Assembly: GCF_018603885.1 (NCBI RefSeq)
Contig: NZ_JAHGAW010000008.1
Span: 124,001 to 188,000 of the forward strand
DNA from: Sphingobium nicotianae
GTDB taxonomy: Bacteria > Pseudomonadota > Alphaproteobacteria > Sphingomonadales > Sphingomonadaceae
Direction: 5' to 3'
DNA: 64,000 nucleotides
How positions within the stretch are numbered: position 1 is the first letter of the stretch; each line of letters starts with the position of its first letter. The position numbers and the translations under genes were made by a program. The notes below the pieces were generated by a model, which made no database searches, was not told where the DNA came from, and worked only from the letters and a program-made list of their open reading frames with translations. Shown one piece after another: positions 1 to 9,144 of the stretch.

Positions 1-2
1 TG

Positions 3-752
3 CGCACGCCCTCCGGCGAGCTGGCGCGCGTGAGCGACCTCGCCAGCGTCAAGCGAGTGGAAGGCCCGGTGAAGCTCGATCATGAAAATGGCTCGCGCTA
101 CGCCCTCGTGCAGGCCTTCGTCTCCGGACGCGATCTGGTCGGCTATGTCGAGGAGGCCAAGGCCCAGGTGGCGAAGCAGATCAACCTGCCCGCAGGCTAT
201 CGCCTCGTCTGGGGTGGGCAGTTCGAGAACCAGCAGCGCGCGTCGGCCCGCCTCATGCTGGTCATTCCCATCGCGCTCCTGCTCATCTTCTTCGTGCTGC
301 TGGCGACGTTGCGATCGCTGCGCGCCGCCACGCTCATCCTGGTCAACATTCCCTTCGCCATGGTCGGCGGGATCGTCTCGCTCTGGGTCTCGGGCGAGTA
401 TCTGTCCGTGCCTGCGTCGGTCGGCTTCATCGCGCTGCTGGGCATTGCGGTGCTCAACGGCCTCGTGCTGGTGGCCTATTTCCGTCAGCTGCGCGCCGAG
501 GGTATGGCAATGGCGCAGGCCGTCCGGCTGGGCGCCGAGCGGCGGCTGCGGCCGGTGATGATGACCGCGAGCATCACCGCCTTCGGTCTCGTGCCCCTGC
601 TCTTCGCCACCGGCCCCGGCTCGGAGATCCAGCGCCCGCTGGCGATCGTGGTCATCGGCGGCCTCATCACCTCGACGCTGCTGACCCTGGTCCTGCTCCC
701 CATTCTCTTCGAGCGCTTTGGCGAGAGCGGCACGGAGATCGCCGATGCCTGA
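3..752 (+). CDS. Heavy-metal RND efflux permease, CusA/CzcA family (3' end only)
   Basis: This is the C-terminal part of an inner-membrane proton-driven metal-efflux permease; the reading frame is open from the window edge, so the 5' end lies outside. About 250 residues are visible. They begin with a porter-domain tail (TPSGELARVSDLASV) and continue with four to five hydrophobic segments, including the motif-like stretch GIAVLNGLVLVAY and the RLRPVMMTA segment that are typical of HME-RND pumps (CzcA, CusA). The stop overlaps the next gene (ATGCCTGA), and a TolC-type factor follows, so this is the end of an export operon, normally for Cu/Ag or Co/Zn/Cd. The metal cannot be told from this fragment. 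Confidence 0.9.
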   Translation, partial: RTPSGELARVSDLASVKRVEGPVKLDHENGSRYALVQAFVSGRDLVGYVEEAKAQVAKQINLPAGYRLVWGGQFENQQRASARLMLVIPIALLLIFFVLLATLRSLRAATLILVNIPFAMVGGIVSLWVSGEYLSVPASVGFIALLGIAVLNGLVLVAYFRQLRAEGMAMAQAVRLGAERRLRPVMMTASITAFGLVPLLFATGPGSEIQRPLAIVVIGGLITSTLLTLVLLPILFERFGESGTEIADA

Positions 753-1044
753 ACTGCTGCTCACGGTCCATTGCAGCCGGGCCGACGCTGCATCCATTGC
801 CGCCACCCTGCGCGACGTTACCCGTCACCCGGTTCACCAGCGCGACGAGACCGTCCATGGCCTCGACTTCTCGGATGCCACGGCGGCGGAAAGCGTCACG
901 GGCCGCCTCGACCGGGTGTCACTGGATGTGCGCGTCGAGGAATCCGGCGCGTCGGCAATCGTCACGCAGATCGGCGCGCTCAAGCGCTCGGGGCCGGTGC
1001 GTTGGCGCCTCGCTCCCATCATCGCCTCCGGGAGGTTTTCTTGA
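745..1044 (+). CDS. DUF3240-like small protein of the metal-efflux operon
   Basis: A 99-residue protein starting MPELLLTVHCSR. The start overlaps the stop of the permease gene (ATGCCTGA) and its own stop overlaps the TTG start of the next gene, so all three are translationally coupled. The alternation of short hydrophobic strands and helices (LLLTVHC, VSLDVRVEE, ASAIVTQIGAL) fits a small ferredoxin-like or PII-like fold. DUF3240 proteins are commonly encoded beside CzcA/CusA pumps, and that context more than the sequence supports the call. Its exact role, perhaps in metal sensing or pump regulation, is inference. An upstream in-frame start at 718 lies inside the permease gene and is less likely. 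Confidence 0.65.
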   Translation: MPELLLTVHCSRADAASIAATLRDVTRHPVHQRDETVHGLDFSDATAAESVTGRLDRVSLDVRVEESGASAIVTQIGALKRSGPVRWRLAPIIASGRFS

Positions 1045-2288
1045 AACGCCTGATATCAGCCGCATTGCTCGGGGCGGCGTCGCTCACGGCATGGCCGGCC
1101 GCAGCGCAGGACCGGCAGCATGCCGACCTGCCGCCTGTCGAGCTGGTTGCGAGCGCGCTCGACAATCATCCTGCCGTCAAGGCCGCCGAAGCCCGCCTGG
1201 CGGCGGCGCGGGCACAGGCCGGGATGCTGGCCGCGGGCACGCACGAAGTGACGGTGCAGGGCAGCTACATCCGCCGTACCGTAAACAATGAAGGCGGCTT
1301 CAACGAGTTCGACGCCACGATCATGCGGCCCTTCCGCCTGCCCGGAAAGGCCGGCCTTGACCGCCAGGCGGGAGATCTGGGTGTGAAGGCAGCGCAGAAC
1401 AGGATGGAGGATGTCAGGCATCAGACGGCCTTGCTGCTCGCCGGCCTATGGTATGACTGGATGACGGCATCCGCCTTGGCCCGGAATGACGCGGCGATGG
1501 TCGCCAACCTTGAGCGAGCGCTTGCAGCGGTCAAGCGGCGCGCGGAAATGCGTGATGCGTCGGATCTCGACATCGATCAGGCAGCCGCCGCCCTCGCACT
1601 TGCGCAGGGGCAACTCGCCCAGTCGAGGGCACTGGCGGCCGAGGCGCGCGTCAAGCTCGCCGCACAGTTTCCGGACCTGCCGCTTCCCGTCGACGCGCCG
1701 GAAATGGTCAGCCCCCACGACCTGCCGCAGAATTTCGAGGAACTGCGCGCGCTGGTCATCGAGCGTAGCCACGAAATCGGCGCGGCCCGGGCCGAGGCCG
1801 AGCGCCAGTCCGTCACCGCGAGGCGCGTCAAGGCGGACAGGATCGCCGATCCCAGCTTCGGCTTCCGCCTGTTCAGCGAGCGCGGCGGCATTGAAAAAGG
1901 TGTCGGCCTCGTGGCGGCCATGCCGTTGGGCGGCCGCCATCGGTCACGCGCGGCGGACGAGGCGGAAGCCATGGCCAGCTCGGCGCAGCTGGAGCTCGGC
2001 GTCGTGGAGCGCGACGTCCAGGTCATGGCGGATGCGGACCTCTCCAATGCACGGACACGCCTCATCGTCTGGGAGCAGGTGACGGAAGCCCGGATCAGGG
2101 CGGATTCGACGAGCGAGCGGACGCGCAAGGGCTATCAGCTGGGCGCCATCGATCTGTCCGACCTGCTCTATGCCGAGCGGCAGGCCAATGAGACGCGGCG
2201 GGCGGAGATCGCGGCGCGCGCGGATTCAGGGAAGGCGATCATCAAGCTGGAAATCGACTCCCATACCATCTGGGCGCCGGCCGAATAG
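1041..2288 (+). CDS. TolC/CusC-family outer-membrane efflux protein
   Basis: Outer-membrane channel component of the metal efflux system; 415 residues. I choose the TTG at 1041 because GGAGG lies at 1031-1035 and the protein then begins with a clear signal peptide (basic KR, hydrophobic LISAALLGAASLTA, cleavage near AAAQ). The mature part is strongly helical, with two long coiled-coil repeats (roughly residues 40-220 and 240-410), as in TolC-family trimers. The start overlaps the stop of the DUF3240 gene (TTGA). The gene order permease, DUF3240, outer-membrane factor is unusual only in that the outer-membrane gene is last. The adaptor (CusB/CzcB) should lie upstream, outside the window. Confidence 0.85.
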   Translation: MKRLISAALLGAASLTAWPAAAQDRQHADLPPVELVASALDNHPAVKAAEARLAAARAQAGMLAAGTHEVTVQGSYIRRTVNNEGGFNEFDATIMRPFRLPGKAGLDRQAGDLGVKAAQNRMEDVRHQTALLLAGLWYDWMTASALARNDAAMVANLERALAAVKRRAEMRDASDLDIDQAAAALALAQGQLAQSRALAAEARVKLAAQFPDLPLPVDAPEMVSPHDLPQNFEELRALVIERSHEIGAARAEAERQSVTARRVKADRIADPSFGFRLFSERGGIEKGVGLVAAMPLGGRHRSRAADEAEAMASSAQLELGVVERDVQVMADADLSNARTRLIVWEQVTEARIRADSTSERTRKGYQLGAIDLSDLLYAERQANETRRAEIAARADSGKAIIKLEIDSHTIWAPAE

Positions 2289-2420
2289 ACCCTGCCGATG
2301 GTCGAGCATATCCGCTTGTTGGGCTCCGTGCCGCGGATCGCGCCATAGATTTTGGGCGCCAGTCTGCAAAAAAAGAGGCCAGGAATGCTGCGAATTCCTG
2401 GAGCTCGTCCTGCGTAAGCG

Positions 2421-2464
2421 GCATGTGTTCCTGCGCCCGCCTTCGGCTCCGCAGGAACGCATGC
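2421..2464. repeat. 15-bp imperfect inverted repeat between efflux operon and nrdA
   Basis: Arms 2421-2435 and 2450-2464 pair with one mismatch around a 14-nt loop; the inner nine pairs are GTTCCTGCG/CGCAGGAAC. A second small dyad (AGGAAT...ATTCCT) lies at 2381-2399. There is no following T-run on either strand, so a simple intrinsic terminator is not obvious, although it sits where two convergent transcripts end. It could equally be a scar of an integration event. Confidence 0.55.
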
Positions 2465-2537
2465 CGTTCAGTCCAAACGGGACAGACTCCAGCCTTCAAC
2501 TCTTGCTGAAAAGTTTCCGTTCTCGCTGAGTGTCTTC

Positions 2538-4499
2538 CTACTGACAGGCGAGACACTCGTCATAGTCGGTGTTGGGCAGCTCGATCTTCTTGAGCTCGGC
2601 GGTGTTATCCGCCTCGACGCCGCCCGCGAAGCCGGCGCGCTGGATCGACTTGGAGCGCAGATAATAGAGCGACTTCACGCCCAGCTCCCAGGCGCGGAAG
2701 TGGAGCATCAGCAGATCCCACTTCTCGACATCGGCCGGAATGAACAGGTTCAGCGACTGGGCCTGGTCGATATAGGGCGCGCGATCGGCGGCGAGCTCGA
2801 TCAGCCAGCGCTGGTCGATCTCGAAGCTGGTCTTGTAGACGTCCTTCTCTTCCTGGCTCAGGAAATCGAGATGCTGGACCGAGCCGCCCTTCTCGAGGAT
2901 CGAGTTCCAGACGTTGGTCGAGTCCTTGGACTTCGCCTGGAGGATCTTCTCCAGATAGGGGTTCTTCACGATGAAGCTGCCGGACAGCGTCTTGTGCGTG
3001 TAGATATTGGCCGGGATCGGCTCGATGCACGCGGACGTGCCGCCGCAGATGATGCTGATCGACGCGGTCGGCGCGATCGCCATCTTGCAGGAGAAGCGCT
3101 CCATCACGCCCTGGTCGGCAGCATCCGGGCAGGGGCCGCGCTCGACGGCGAGCTGCATCGAGGCCTCGTTGGCCTTCGAGCTGATATGCTTGAAGATCTT
3201 GAGGTTCCAGCTCTTGGCCATCGCCCCCTCGAACGGGATGCCGCGCGACTGCAGGAAGCTGTGGAAGCCCATGATGCCGAGGCCGACCGAGCGCTCGCGG
3301 CTGGCGCTATACTTGGCGCGCGCCATCTCGGGCGGGGCGCGGTCGATATAGTCCTGCAGCACATTGTCGAGGAAGCGCATCACGTCCTCGATGAAATTCT
3401 TGTCGCCGTTCCACTCGTCCCACGTCTCCATGCTGAGCGAGGAGAGGCAGCAGACGGCGGTGCGATCCATGCCGTGATGGTCGCGACCGGTCGGCAGGGT
3501 GATTTCCGAACAGAGGTTCGAGGTCGAGACCTTGAGGCCGACATCGCGATGATGCTTGGGCATCATGCGGTTCACCGTGTCGGAGAAGACGATATAAGGC
3601 TCGCCGGTGGCGAGGCGGGTCTCGACCAGCTTCTGAAAGAGGCTGCGTGCATCGACCGTGGCGCGGATGCTCTGATCCTTGGGCGAGCGAAGATGGAACT
3701 CCTTGCCGTCGCGCACCGCCTGCATGAACTCGTCGGTGATCAGCACGCCATGGTGCAGGTTGAGCGCCTTGCGGTTGAAGTCGCCCGAGGGCTTACGGAT
3801 TTCGAGGAATTCCTCGATCTCGGGATGCGAGATGTCGAGATAGCAGGCGGCCGAACCGCGGCGCAGCGAGCCCTGCGAGATGGCGAGCGTCAGGCTGTCC
3901 ATCACGCGCACGAAGGGGATGATGCCGCTGGTCTTGCCGTTGAGGCCGACCGGCTCGCCAATGCCGCGCACGCTGCCCCAGTAAGTGCCGATGCCGCCGC
4001 CGCGCGAGGCGAGCCAGACATTCTCGTTCCAGGTGTTGACGATGCCTTCGAGGCTGTCGTCCACGCTGTTGAGGTAGCAGCTGATCGGCAGGCCCCGGCC
4101 GGTGCCGCCATTGGAGAGGACGGGCGTGGCGGGCATGAACCACAGCTTGGAGATATAATCGTAGAGCCGCTGGGCATGCGCTTGATCGTCAGCATAGGCC
4201 GAGGCGACGCGGGCGAAGAGATCCTGATAGGATTCGCCGGGCAGCAGATAGCGGTCCTTGAGCGTCTCCTTGCCGAACTCGGTGAGGAGCGCATCACGCG
4301 ACGGATCGGTGACGATGTCGAACCGGCGCGCGTCGACGGTGTTCGACGCGCTCGGCTTGCGCTTCGCCTTGTGGCTGACGGCCTCCTGCGGGGCCTTGGC
4401 GCTCATGGCCTTGGCGTTCGCCGGCGCGCTCTCGCTTGCCGCCTCGACGGCCAGGGTCGCTTCATTGATGCCTTCCGCCTGCAAATCACGAAACTCCAT
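2538..4499 (-). CDS. nrdA: Ribonucleoside-diphosphate reductase, class I alpha subunit
   Basis: Catalytic subunit reducing ribonucleotides to deoxyribonucleotides; 653 residues from the ATG at 4499, chosen over 4556 because GGGGG precedes it at good distance. The active-site pieces are present: PISCYLN (Cys near 141) and VCCLSSL (near 350) as the redox pair, NLCSE (near 328-332) for the thiyl radical and its partners, and the C-terminal CLACQ shuttle. It is shorter than E. coli NrdA (about 760), and I see no clear N-terminal ATP-cone, which would mean altered dATP feedback (inference). The expected radical-generating partner nrdB is not next to it: the metal-efflux operon converges on its 3' end instead. 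Confidence 0.95.
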   Translation of the reverse strand: MEFRDLQAEGINEATLAVEAASESAPANAKAMSAKAPQEAVSHKAKRKPSASNTVDARRFDIVTDPSRDALLTEFGKETLKDRYLLPGESYQDLFARVASAYADDQAHAQRLYDYISKLWFMPATPVLSNGGTGRGLPISCYLNSVDDSLEGIVNTWNENVWLASRGGGIGTYWGSVRGIGEPVGLNGKTSGIIPFVRVMDSLTLAISQGSLRRGSAACYLDISHPEIEEFLEIRKPSGDFNRKALNLHHGVLITDEFMQAVRDGKEFHLRSPKDQSIRATVDARSLFQKLVETRLATGEPYIVFSDTVNRMMPKHHRDVGLKVSTSNLCSEITLPTGRDHHGMDRTAVCCLSSLSMETWDEWNGDKNFIEDVMRFLDNVLQDYIDRAPPEMARAKYSASRERSVGLGIMGFHSFLQSRGIPFEGAMAKSWNLKIFKHISSKANEASMQLAVERGPCPDAADQGVMERFSCKMAIAPTASISIICGGTSACIEPIPANIYTHKTLSGSFIVKNPYLEKILQAKSKDSTNVWNSILEKGGSVQHLDFLSQEEKDVYKTSFEIDQRWLIELAADRAPYIDQAQSLNLFIPADVEKWDLLMLHFRAWELGVKSLYYLRSKSIQRAGFAGGVEADNTAELKKIELPNTDYDECLACQ

Positions 4500-4976
4500 T
4501 CTTCGACCCCCAATGTTCTCTCTTCGTTCGATTCGGTCAAGTCCGCGAACCGGCAATTCCCTCGGGGCGAGACCTCCCTCGCCGCGACTTATGGTCGCGA
4601 CCTGGAACTACAAGTTATTGCGTTGGCCCCCGTTTCGAACCACCAGTGATAGTGCCACAATGGCCAGCTGATGCAAGGGCGTTAAGAAGTTGGTAGCGAT
4701 TCGGTTCGTCGATGAAAAGACTCGCTTCATGGCACCAATTCCCATGCTGCATTGCAGCGACGCGCGACGTTTCCGGTCTTTTCCGGCTCTGCAAGGGAAC
4801 GATCCGCGAACGAAAAATATTTTTCGGTGGACGGACTGGGGACAGCGTCCCTCGACCATTCCGATATAGGATCGATCCGGTGAAATGAAAGGTCGGCATG
4901 ACCCGCTGGTATTGAAATCGGGCGCGCCTTATGGTGGTGCAACGACACGGAAAAGCCGAGGCGGGATAGCTTGATC
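4500..4976. other. Long intergenic region between divergent nrdA and HHH-protein genes
   Basis: A 477-bp stretch with no convincing gene. It must hold the nrdA promoter(s) on the minus strand and that of the gene at 4977 on the plus strand. I looked for NrdR-type boxes and saw none that were convincing. The one striking element is the AT-rich palindrome at 4811-4826. Confidence 0.6.
4811..4826. promoter_or_regulatory. Perfect 16-bp AT-rich palindrome (possible operator)
   Basis: CGAAAAATATTTTTCG is perfectly self-complementary and stands out in GC-rich surroundings. It lies 312 bp upstream of nrdA and 151 bp upstream of the gene at 4977. A protein-binding site is plausible; the regulator is unknown. 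Confidence 0.4.
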
Positions 4977-5564
4977 ATGACCCAGAATGCCCTGTTTCTC
5001 TTCATCGCTGCGGTGGTTGTCGCGGTGGTCCTCATCCTGATCCTGCGCTCGCGGGCGAGCGGCGGGCCGAGCCAGGCCGGGCATCATGTCGACACGTCGG
5101 TGACGGCGGTCGGTGCCGCCGTCGAGGCGGTGCGCAATGTCGCCGAGGAAGTGATCGAGGCGGTCGAGCAGTCGATGGTGGCCGATGTCGCGGCGAGCGG
5201 CGCCAAGCCCGATGACGTGCAGGCCACGATGAGCAATGCGGCGGCGGTGATGACCAGCGGCGGCACGGCGACGGGCGGCGTCGCGCTGACCGATATCGGC
5301 GTGCCGGCTGCGAGCGGCGCGCCCGACAATCTGCGCCAGATCAAGGGACTCGGCCCCAAGCTCAACAGCACGTTGAATGCCCTCGGCATCACCCGCTTCG
5401 ACCAGATCGCGGGCTGGAGCGCGGACGACGTCGCCAAGGTCGACGCGCATCTGGGCACCTTCAAGGGCCGCATCGTGCGTGACAACTGGATCGAGCAGGC
5501 GGATTTCCTCGCCAAGGGCGACGTTGCCGGCTTCGAGGCGAAGTTCGGCAAGCTCGACGGCTGA
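4977..5564 (+). CDS. Membrane-anchored protein with C-terminal helix-hairpin-helix domain
   Basis: About 195 residues. One N-terminal transmembrane helix (residues 4-23, rich in V, A, I and L) is followed by a basic stop-transfer (RSRASGG), a low-complexity Ala/Val/Ser-rich linker (about 30-115), then a helix-hairpin-helix-like domain (LRQIKGLGPKLNSTLNALG, FDQIAGWS) ending with FKGRIVRDNWIEQA. The last part resembles the C-terminal extension found on some alphaproteobacterial NuoE proteins and small 'flap endonuclease-like' HHH proteins. DNA binding at the membrane is a guess from the fold. The start may instead be the TTG at 4971, which has better spacing to GAGG at 4959-4962. Confidence 0.75.
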   Translation: MTQNALFLFIAAVVVAVVLILILRSRASGGPSQAGHHVDTSVTAVGAAVEAVRNVAEEVIEAVEQSMVADVAASGAKPDDVQATMSNAAAVMTSGGTATGGVALTDIGVPAASGAPDNLRQIKGLGPKLNSTLNALGITRFDQIAGWSADDVAKVDAHLGTFKGRIVRDNWIEQADFLAKGDVAGFEAKFGKLDG

Positions 5565-5622
5565 ACCGATTCTGGCGCCGAACGCGTCCGATAGAAGGAA
5601 GACCCTGCTGCCCAATCCTGCT

Positions 5623-6837
5623 TTGTCCCAGCATGCGCCGGCTGTGCCCGCGCAACACCTGCCGCGCGCGCTGCTGCTGCTCGTCGCCGCGCTGACCGCG
5701 ATCCTGCCGCTGTCGATCGAGGGCATGTCGCCGGTGCTGCCCTCGCTCACCAGCGATCTCGCCGTGCCCCGCGCCGATGTCGCGGCGGCGATGAGCGCGT
5801 TCGTCATCGCCTTCGCCGCCGCGCAGCTCTTCTGCGGCATGCTCGCCGACGCAGTTGGCCGCCGGCCGGTCATCTATGCCGGGCTCATCCTCTACATCGC
5901 CGCCAGCCTGATCGGCGCGAGCGCGCATGATTTCGTCGTCGTGGTCACGGCGCGGGTGCTGCAGGGGCTGGGCTGCGCCGCGCTGGCGCTTCTGGCCCGC
6001 ACGATCGTGCGTGACCTGCTGGACCGCGCGGATGCCGCGCGGACGCTGGCGCTTGTCGGCGCCATCTATGGACCGGTGCCGACACTGGCGCCGCTGCTGA
6101 GCGGTGGGCTGGTCATGCTGTTCGGCTGGCGCGCGCCATTGCTCAGCATGGGCGTGATCTGCGCGATCGTCGCGCTCGCGAGCCTGCGTATCCTGCCCGA
6201 GACGCTGAGCCCGGAGCGGCGCCTGCCGCTGAACCCGGGCGGCGTGCTGCGGTCGCTTGGCGGACTGGCGCGGTCGAAAGCGCTGCTGGCCTTCGTGTTC
6301 GGCAATGCCTTTGCCTACAGCGTCCTGTTCATGTTCTCGACCGGCGCGCCGCAGGTCATCGTCGGGCGGCTGGGCGAGACGGCGGGCCACTATTCGATCA
6401 TGCTCGCCATCTCGACCCTGGGCTTCGTCTTCGGCAGCCTGCTTTCGAACCGGATGATCCGCACCCATTCCCTGGAGGCGGCCTTGCGGTTCGGCACGGT
6501 GATCCAGGTGAGCGCCGGCATCGTCATGATCGCCGCGACCGCGCTCTGGCCCGGCGCCTGGGAAGCGCTGGTGGTGCCGGAGATTTTCTACACGTTCGGC
6601 TGGGGCGTGGTGCAGCCGCAGATGCAGGCCGGCGCGCTGTCGCTGCATCCCCGGGCGATCGGTCAGGCGTCGGCCCTGCTCGGCTTCGGCCAGCTCGCCG
6701 TGGCGGGCGTGATCGCGGCGGGCTTCGCGCGGCTGACCACCGGCTCGGCGCTGTCCCTTGCGATCGGCATGGCGTTCTGCGCGGGGATGGCACTGCTCTG
6801 CGCCTGGGTCTTCATCGGGCGGATGCGCGAGGCATGA
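5623..6837 (+). CDS. MFS transporter, Bcr/CflA-like drug-resistance family
   Basis: Twelve-helix major facilitator of about 400 residues. The first helix contains the segment PLSIEGMSPVLPSL, similar to the D/E-M-xxPxLP signature of Bcr/CflA-type multidrug antiporters; the loop GMLADAVGRRPV is the MFS motif A; and RIVLQGLG-like sequence appears as ARVLQGLGCAA. The start is uncertain: the best ribosome site (GAAGGA, 5594-5599) precedes in-frame CTG codons at 5605/5608, while the nearest conventional starts are TTG 5623 and GTG 5644. The stop overlaps the ATG of the next gene (ATGA). The substrate is unknown. Confidence 0.85.
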   Translation: MSQHAPAVPAQHLPRALLLLVAALTAILPLSIEGMSPVLPSLTSDLAVPRADVAAAMSAFVIAFAAAQLFCGMLADAVGRRPVIYAGLILYIAASLIGASAHDFVVVVTARVLQGLGCAALALLARTIVRDLLDRADAARTLALVGAIYGPVPTLAPLLSGGLVMLFGWRAPLLSMGVICAIVALASLRILPETLSPERRLPLNPGGVLRSLGGLARSKALLAFVFGNAFAYSVLFMFSTGAPQVIVGRLGETAGHYSIMLAISTLGFVFGSLLSNRMIRTHSLEAALRFGTVIQVSAGIVMIAATALWPGAWEALVVPEIFYTFGWGVVQPQMQAGALSLHPRAIGQASALLGFGQLAVAGVIAAGFARLTTGSALSLAIGMAFCAGMALLCAWVFIGRMREA

Positions 6838-7549
6838 CGATCGATCATGCGCTGCTCCTCCGAGTGGCCGAGCCGGCGATCGCCTGTGCCAGCGACTTTG
6901 CGCGGCGGCGCGAAGCACTGGCGGTCGAAGAAAAAGCGCGCGGGCAATTCGCCTCCGAGGCGGATCGGGCGGTGGAGGACATCATCCGCGCGAGCCTGCG
7001 CGCTGAGTTGGACGCCGTCGCGCTGCTTGGCGAAGAAGGCGGCGGGGCGCTTGACGAGGGAGGGTCGGGCTGGGCGATCGATCCGATCGACGGCACCACC
7101 AATTTCCTGCGCGGGCTGCCGCTCTGGGGCATTTCGATCGGCTATATTGAACGGGGCGAGGCAGCGGCGGGACTCATCGCGCTGCCCGAGCTTGGTATCG
7201 TATTGAGCGCGGTGCGCGGGGCGGTGTCCAGCGCAACGGCACGCCGTTCGTGCGGCCCGCCCTGCCCGCCATCCGGCTGATCGCGCTCGGCGAGAATGAC
7301 TTTGAACCCGGCCCGGCCAGCGATGAGCGGGCGGAGGGCCTACGCGCGCTCGACTTCGCCGTGGCACGCTATGGATGCGCCAGCTTTTCGCTCGCCGGTG
7401 CGGCGCTCGGCTGGACGGACGGCTATGTCGAGCATGGCTGCGGCCTCTGGGACATCGCTGCCGGCGTGGTCATCTGCCGGGAAGCCGGGCTTTGCGTGAC
7501 GGCCAGCGAAATCGCGCCCGGTCGCTGGAGCATCGACGCACGGCGTTGA
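6834..7549 (+). pseudogene. Inositol-monophosphatase-family phosphatase, frameshifted
   Basis: Read across a single frameshift this is a full-length (about 238-residue) Mg-dependent phosphatase of the IMPase/HisN family. The first frame (6834 to about 7220) carries GEEGG and the metal motif IDPIDGTTNFLRG; the second (about 7217-7549) carries GGVQRNGTPF and the second metal motif GLWDIAAG. The frames join at a run of four G residues at 7218-7221, where a fifth G would restore VRGGGVQRNG. All catalytic motifs survive, so this is either a recent 1-nt deletion or a homopolymer sequencing error. It is coupled to the upstream MFS gene by an ATGA overlap. The substrate could be histidinol-phosphate or another sugar phosphate. 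Confidence 0.85.
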
Positions 7550-7552
7550 CCG

Positions 7553-9064
7553 TCAGCTTGCCTGCGCGAGGACGATCTCGCCCGTCTTGCTTGTCTGATC
7601 CTCATAGGCGAGTTGCATCACGCCCCAGTGATTGCCGCGGATGTGGATGGACGCGATGACCTGCTTGAGCAGCATGATGCCGCCGGTGGCGATCGGGCGG
7701 CGATAGGCCTTGAGGCAGAAGGGCTGCACCATCTTGGCCTGCTCGCGCGTGTCCTGATAATTGAACATCTGGCCGGCGCGCGCATATTCGAGGTTCCAGT
7801 CGGTCTCGCCGGGGCGCTGCGGCAGCGAGCGCTCGGGCATCGCGACGGCGCCGAAGGCGTTGCGATCCGTGCAAGTCATGCCGAAGAAGCCGGGGAGCGC
7901 GCGGGCGCGCTCCTGCCAGGGGCGGGCCGCCCTGGTGATGAGGGACTGGACGGGGTGCGAGAAGAGCGGCGGCTCGCTGCCGCGCACCGGCTGATAGTCG
8001 TCCGAGAACATGGCGGCGAGACCGATCTCGCCGTCGTCGAGCGCCTTCTCAAGCTCGGCGACGATGCCCTGCACCGCCTGCAGGCCGAAGCTGATGTAAG
8101 GCGAATCCGGAATATCGACGCCGCTCTCCGCGAGATATTGGAGCAGCATATTGGTGTCGTCGCTGACCGAGGTCACGCGGGTCGAGAGGCGCTGCAGGCC
8201 GATGGCATTGTCGATGGAGGTATCGGCCAGTTCGCCGAGGCCCGAGCGGATCTCACCGATCGCGCCGAGGATCGAGTGGACATTGCCCGAGACGGCCTCG
8301 CTATTGTCCGACAGGCCAAGGATCAGTTCGCGCAGCCGATCGACCAGCGAGCCGATCTCGCCCGATGCGCGATGCGCGTCATTGGCCTTTTCGGCGCCCC
8401 TTACGATGCGCGAGAGCATGACCTCCGCCTCGCTGGTGAGTTCGCGGATCGAGCCTTCGATCTGCTGGGTGGCAAGCGCGGTTTCCTGCGCCAGCTTCTT
8501 GACCTCGCTGGCGACGACCGCGAAACCGCGGCCGCTGTCGCCGGCGCGCGCCGCCTCAATGGCGGCATTGAGCGCGAGCAGGTTGGTCTGGCTGGCAATG
8601 CCCCCGATCATCTTGCTGGTATGGCCGACGGTGGCGAGTGCCTCGTTGAAACCGTCGAGGCCACGGTGGATGCGGGTGACCTGCTCGATCAGCTCGAGCA
8701 CATTGTGGGATGCGGAGGAGAGCTGCTGGCTGCTGTCGTCGACCACCGAGCGGGCGGTCGCGGCCTGGGCGCGGGCGGCGTCGACCTTCTTCTCGACCTG
8801 ATCGCTGGACTGAGCGAGGCCGATGGCCGCATCCTCGAGCGTTTCGAGCATGGCGGCCTGATCGGTCACGCGGTCGGCCAGCTCGGCGATGTCGGCCTGG
8901 AGATCGAGCGTGCGGATGCCAAGATCGCCAACATTCTCGGCGACGCGGACGATCGTGGTTTCGAGCTTGGTGGTCGGTGGCACGTGTTTGGAATCCAGCA
9001 GGCTTCTCTCGACCTGCTTGGCTAGAGGAAAGCGGTTAACAGGCCCTTGTACATCAGCATGCAT
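7553..9064 (-). CDS. Soluble methyl-accepting chemotaxis protein
   Basis: A 503-residue chemoreceptor without a transmembrane segment or signal peptide, so it acts in the cytoplasm. Residues about 30-330 form the helical signalling domain; the highly conserved hairpin tip is at about 151-195 ([34 protein letters not shown]). The C-terminal portion (about 330-500) carries a sensor-like region with [25 protein letters not shown] and [12 protein letters not shown], which matches the conserved tail seen after MCP signalling domains in Cache-like receptors. No che genes are nearby. It is convergent with the IMPase-family gene, with 3 bp between them. The start could be internal. Confidence 0.9.
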   Translation of the reverse strand: MHADVQGPVNRFPLAKQVERSLLDSKHVPPTTKLETTIVRVAENVGDLGIRTLDLQADIAELADRVTDQAAMLETLEDAAIGLAQSSDQVEKKVDAARAQAATARSVVDDSSQQLSSASHNVLELIEQVTRIHRGLDGFNEALATVGHTSKMIGGIASQTNLLALNAAIEAARAGDSGRGFAVVASEVKKLAQETALATQQIEGSIRELTSEAEVMLSRIVRGAEKANDAHRASGEIGSLVDRLRELILGLSDNSEAVSGNVHSILGAIGEIRSGLGELADTSIDNAIGLQRLSTRVTSVSDDTNMLLQYLAESGVDIPDSPYISFGLQAVQGIVAELEKALDDGEIGLAAMFSDDYQPVRGSEPPLFSHPVQSLITRAARPWQERARALPGFFGMTCTDRNAFGAVAMPERSLPQRPGETDWNLEYARAGQMFNYQDTREQAKMVQPFCLKAYRRPIATGGIMLLKQVIASIHIRGNHWGVMQLAYEDQTSKTGEIVLAQAS

Positions 9065-9144
9065 AAACTGCAGTTAAAGGCCGGGCTTGTGCGGGATGCA
9101 CAGGTAGCTATGCCGGAAGCAAATGATGAAACGGAGGGGAAACG

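Noticed and set aside
2700-4649. 649-codon open frame opposite nrdA
   Set aside because: Antisense shadow in GC-rich DNA; low-complexity Ala/Arg/Asp composition, no motifs, while the opposite strand encodes a clear NrdA.
4500-4976. NrdR boxes or a riboswitch upstream of nrdA
   Set aside because: No pair of ACAnTATATnTnGTGT-like 16-mers at the expected spacing and no conserved riboswitch fold recognised.
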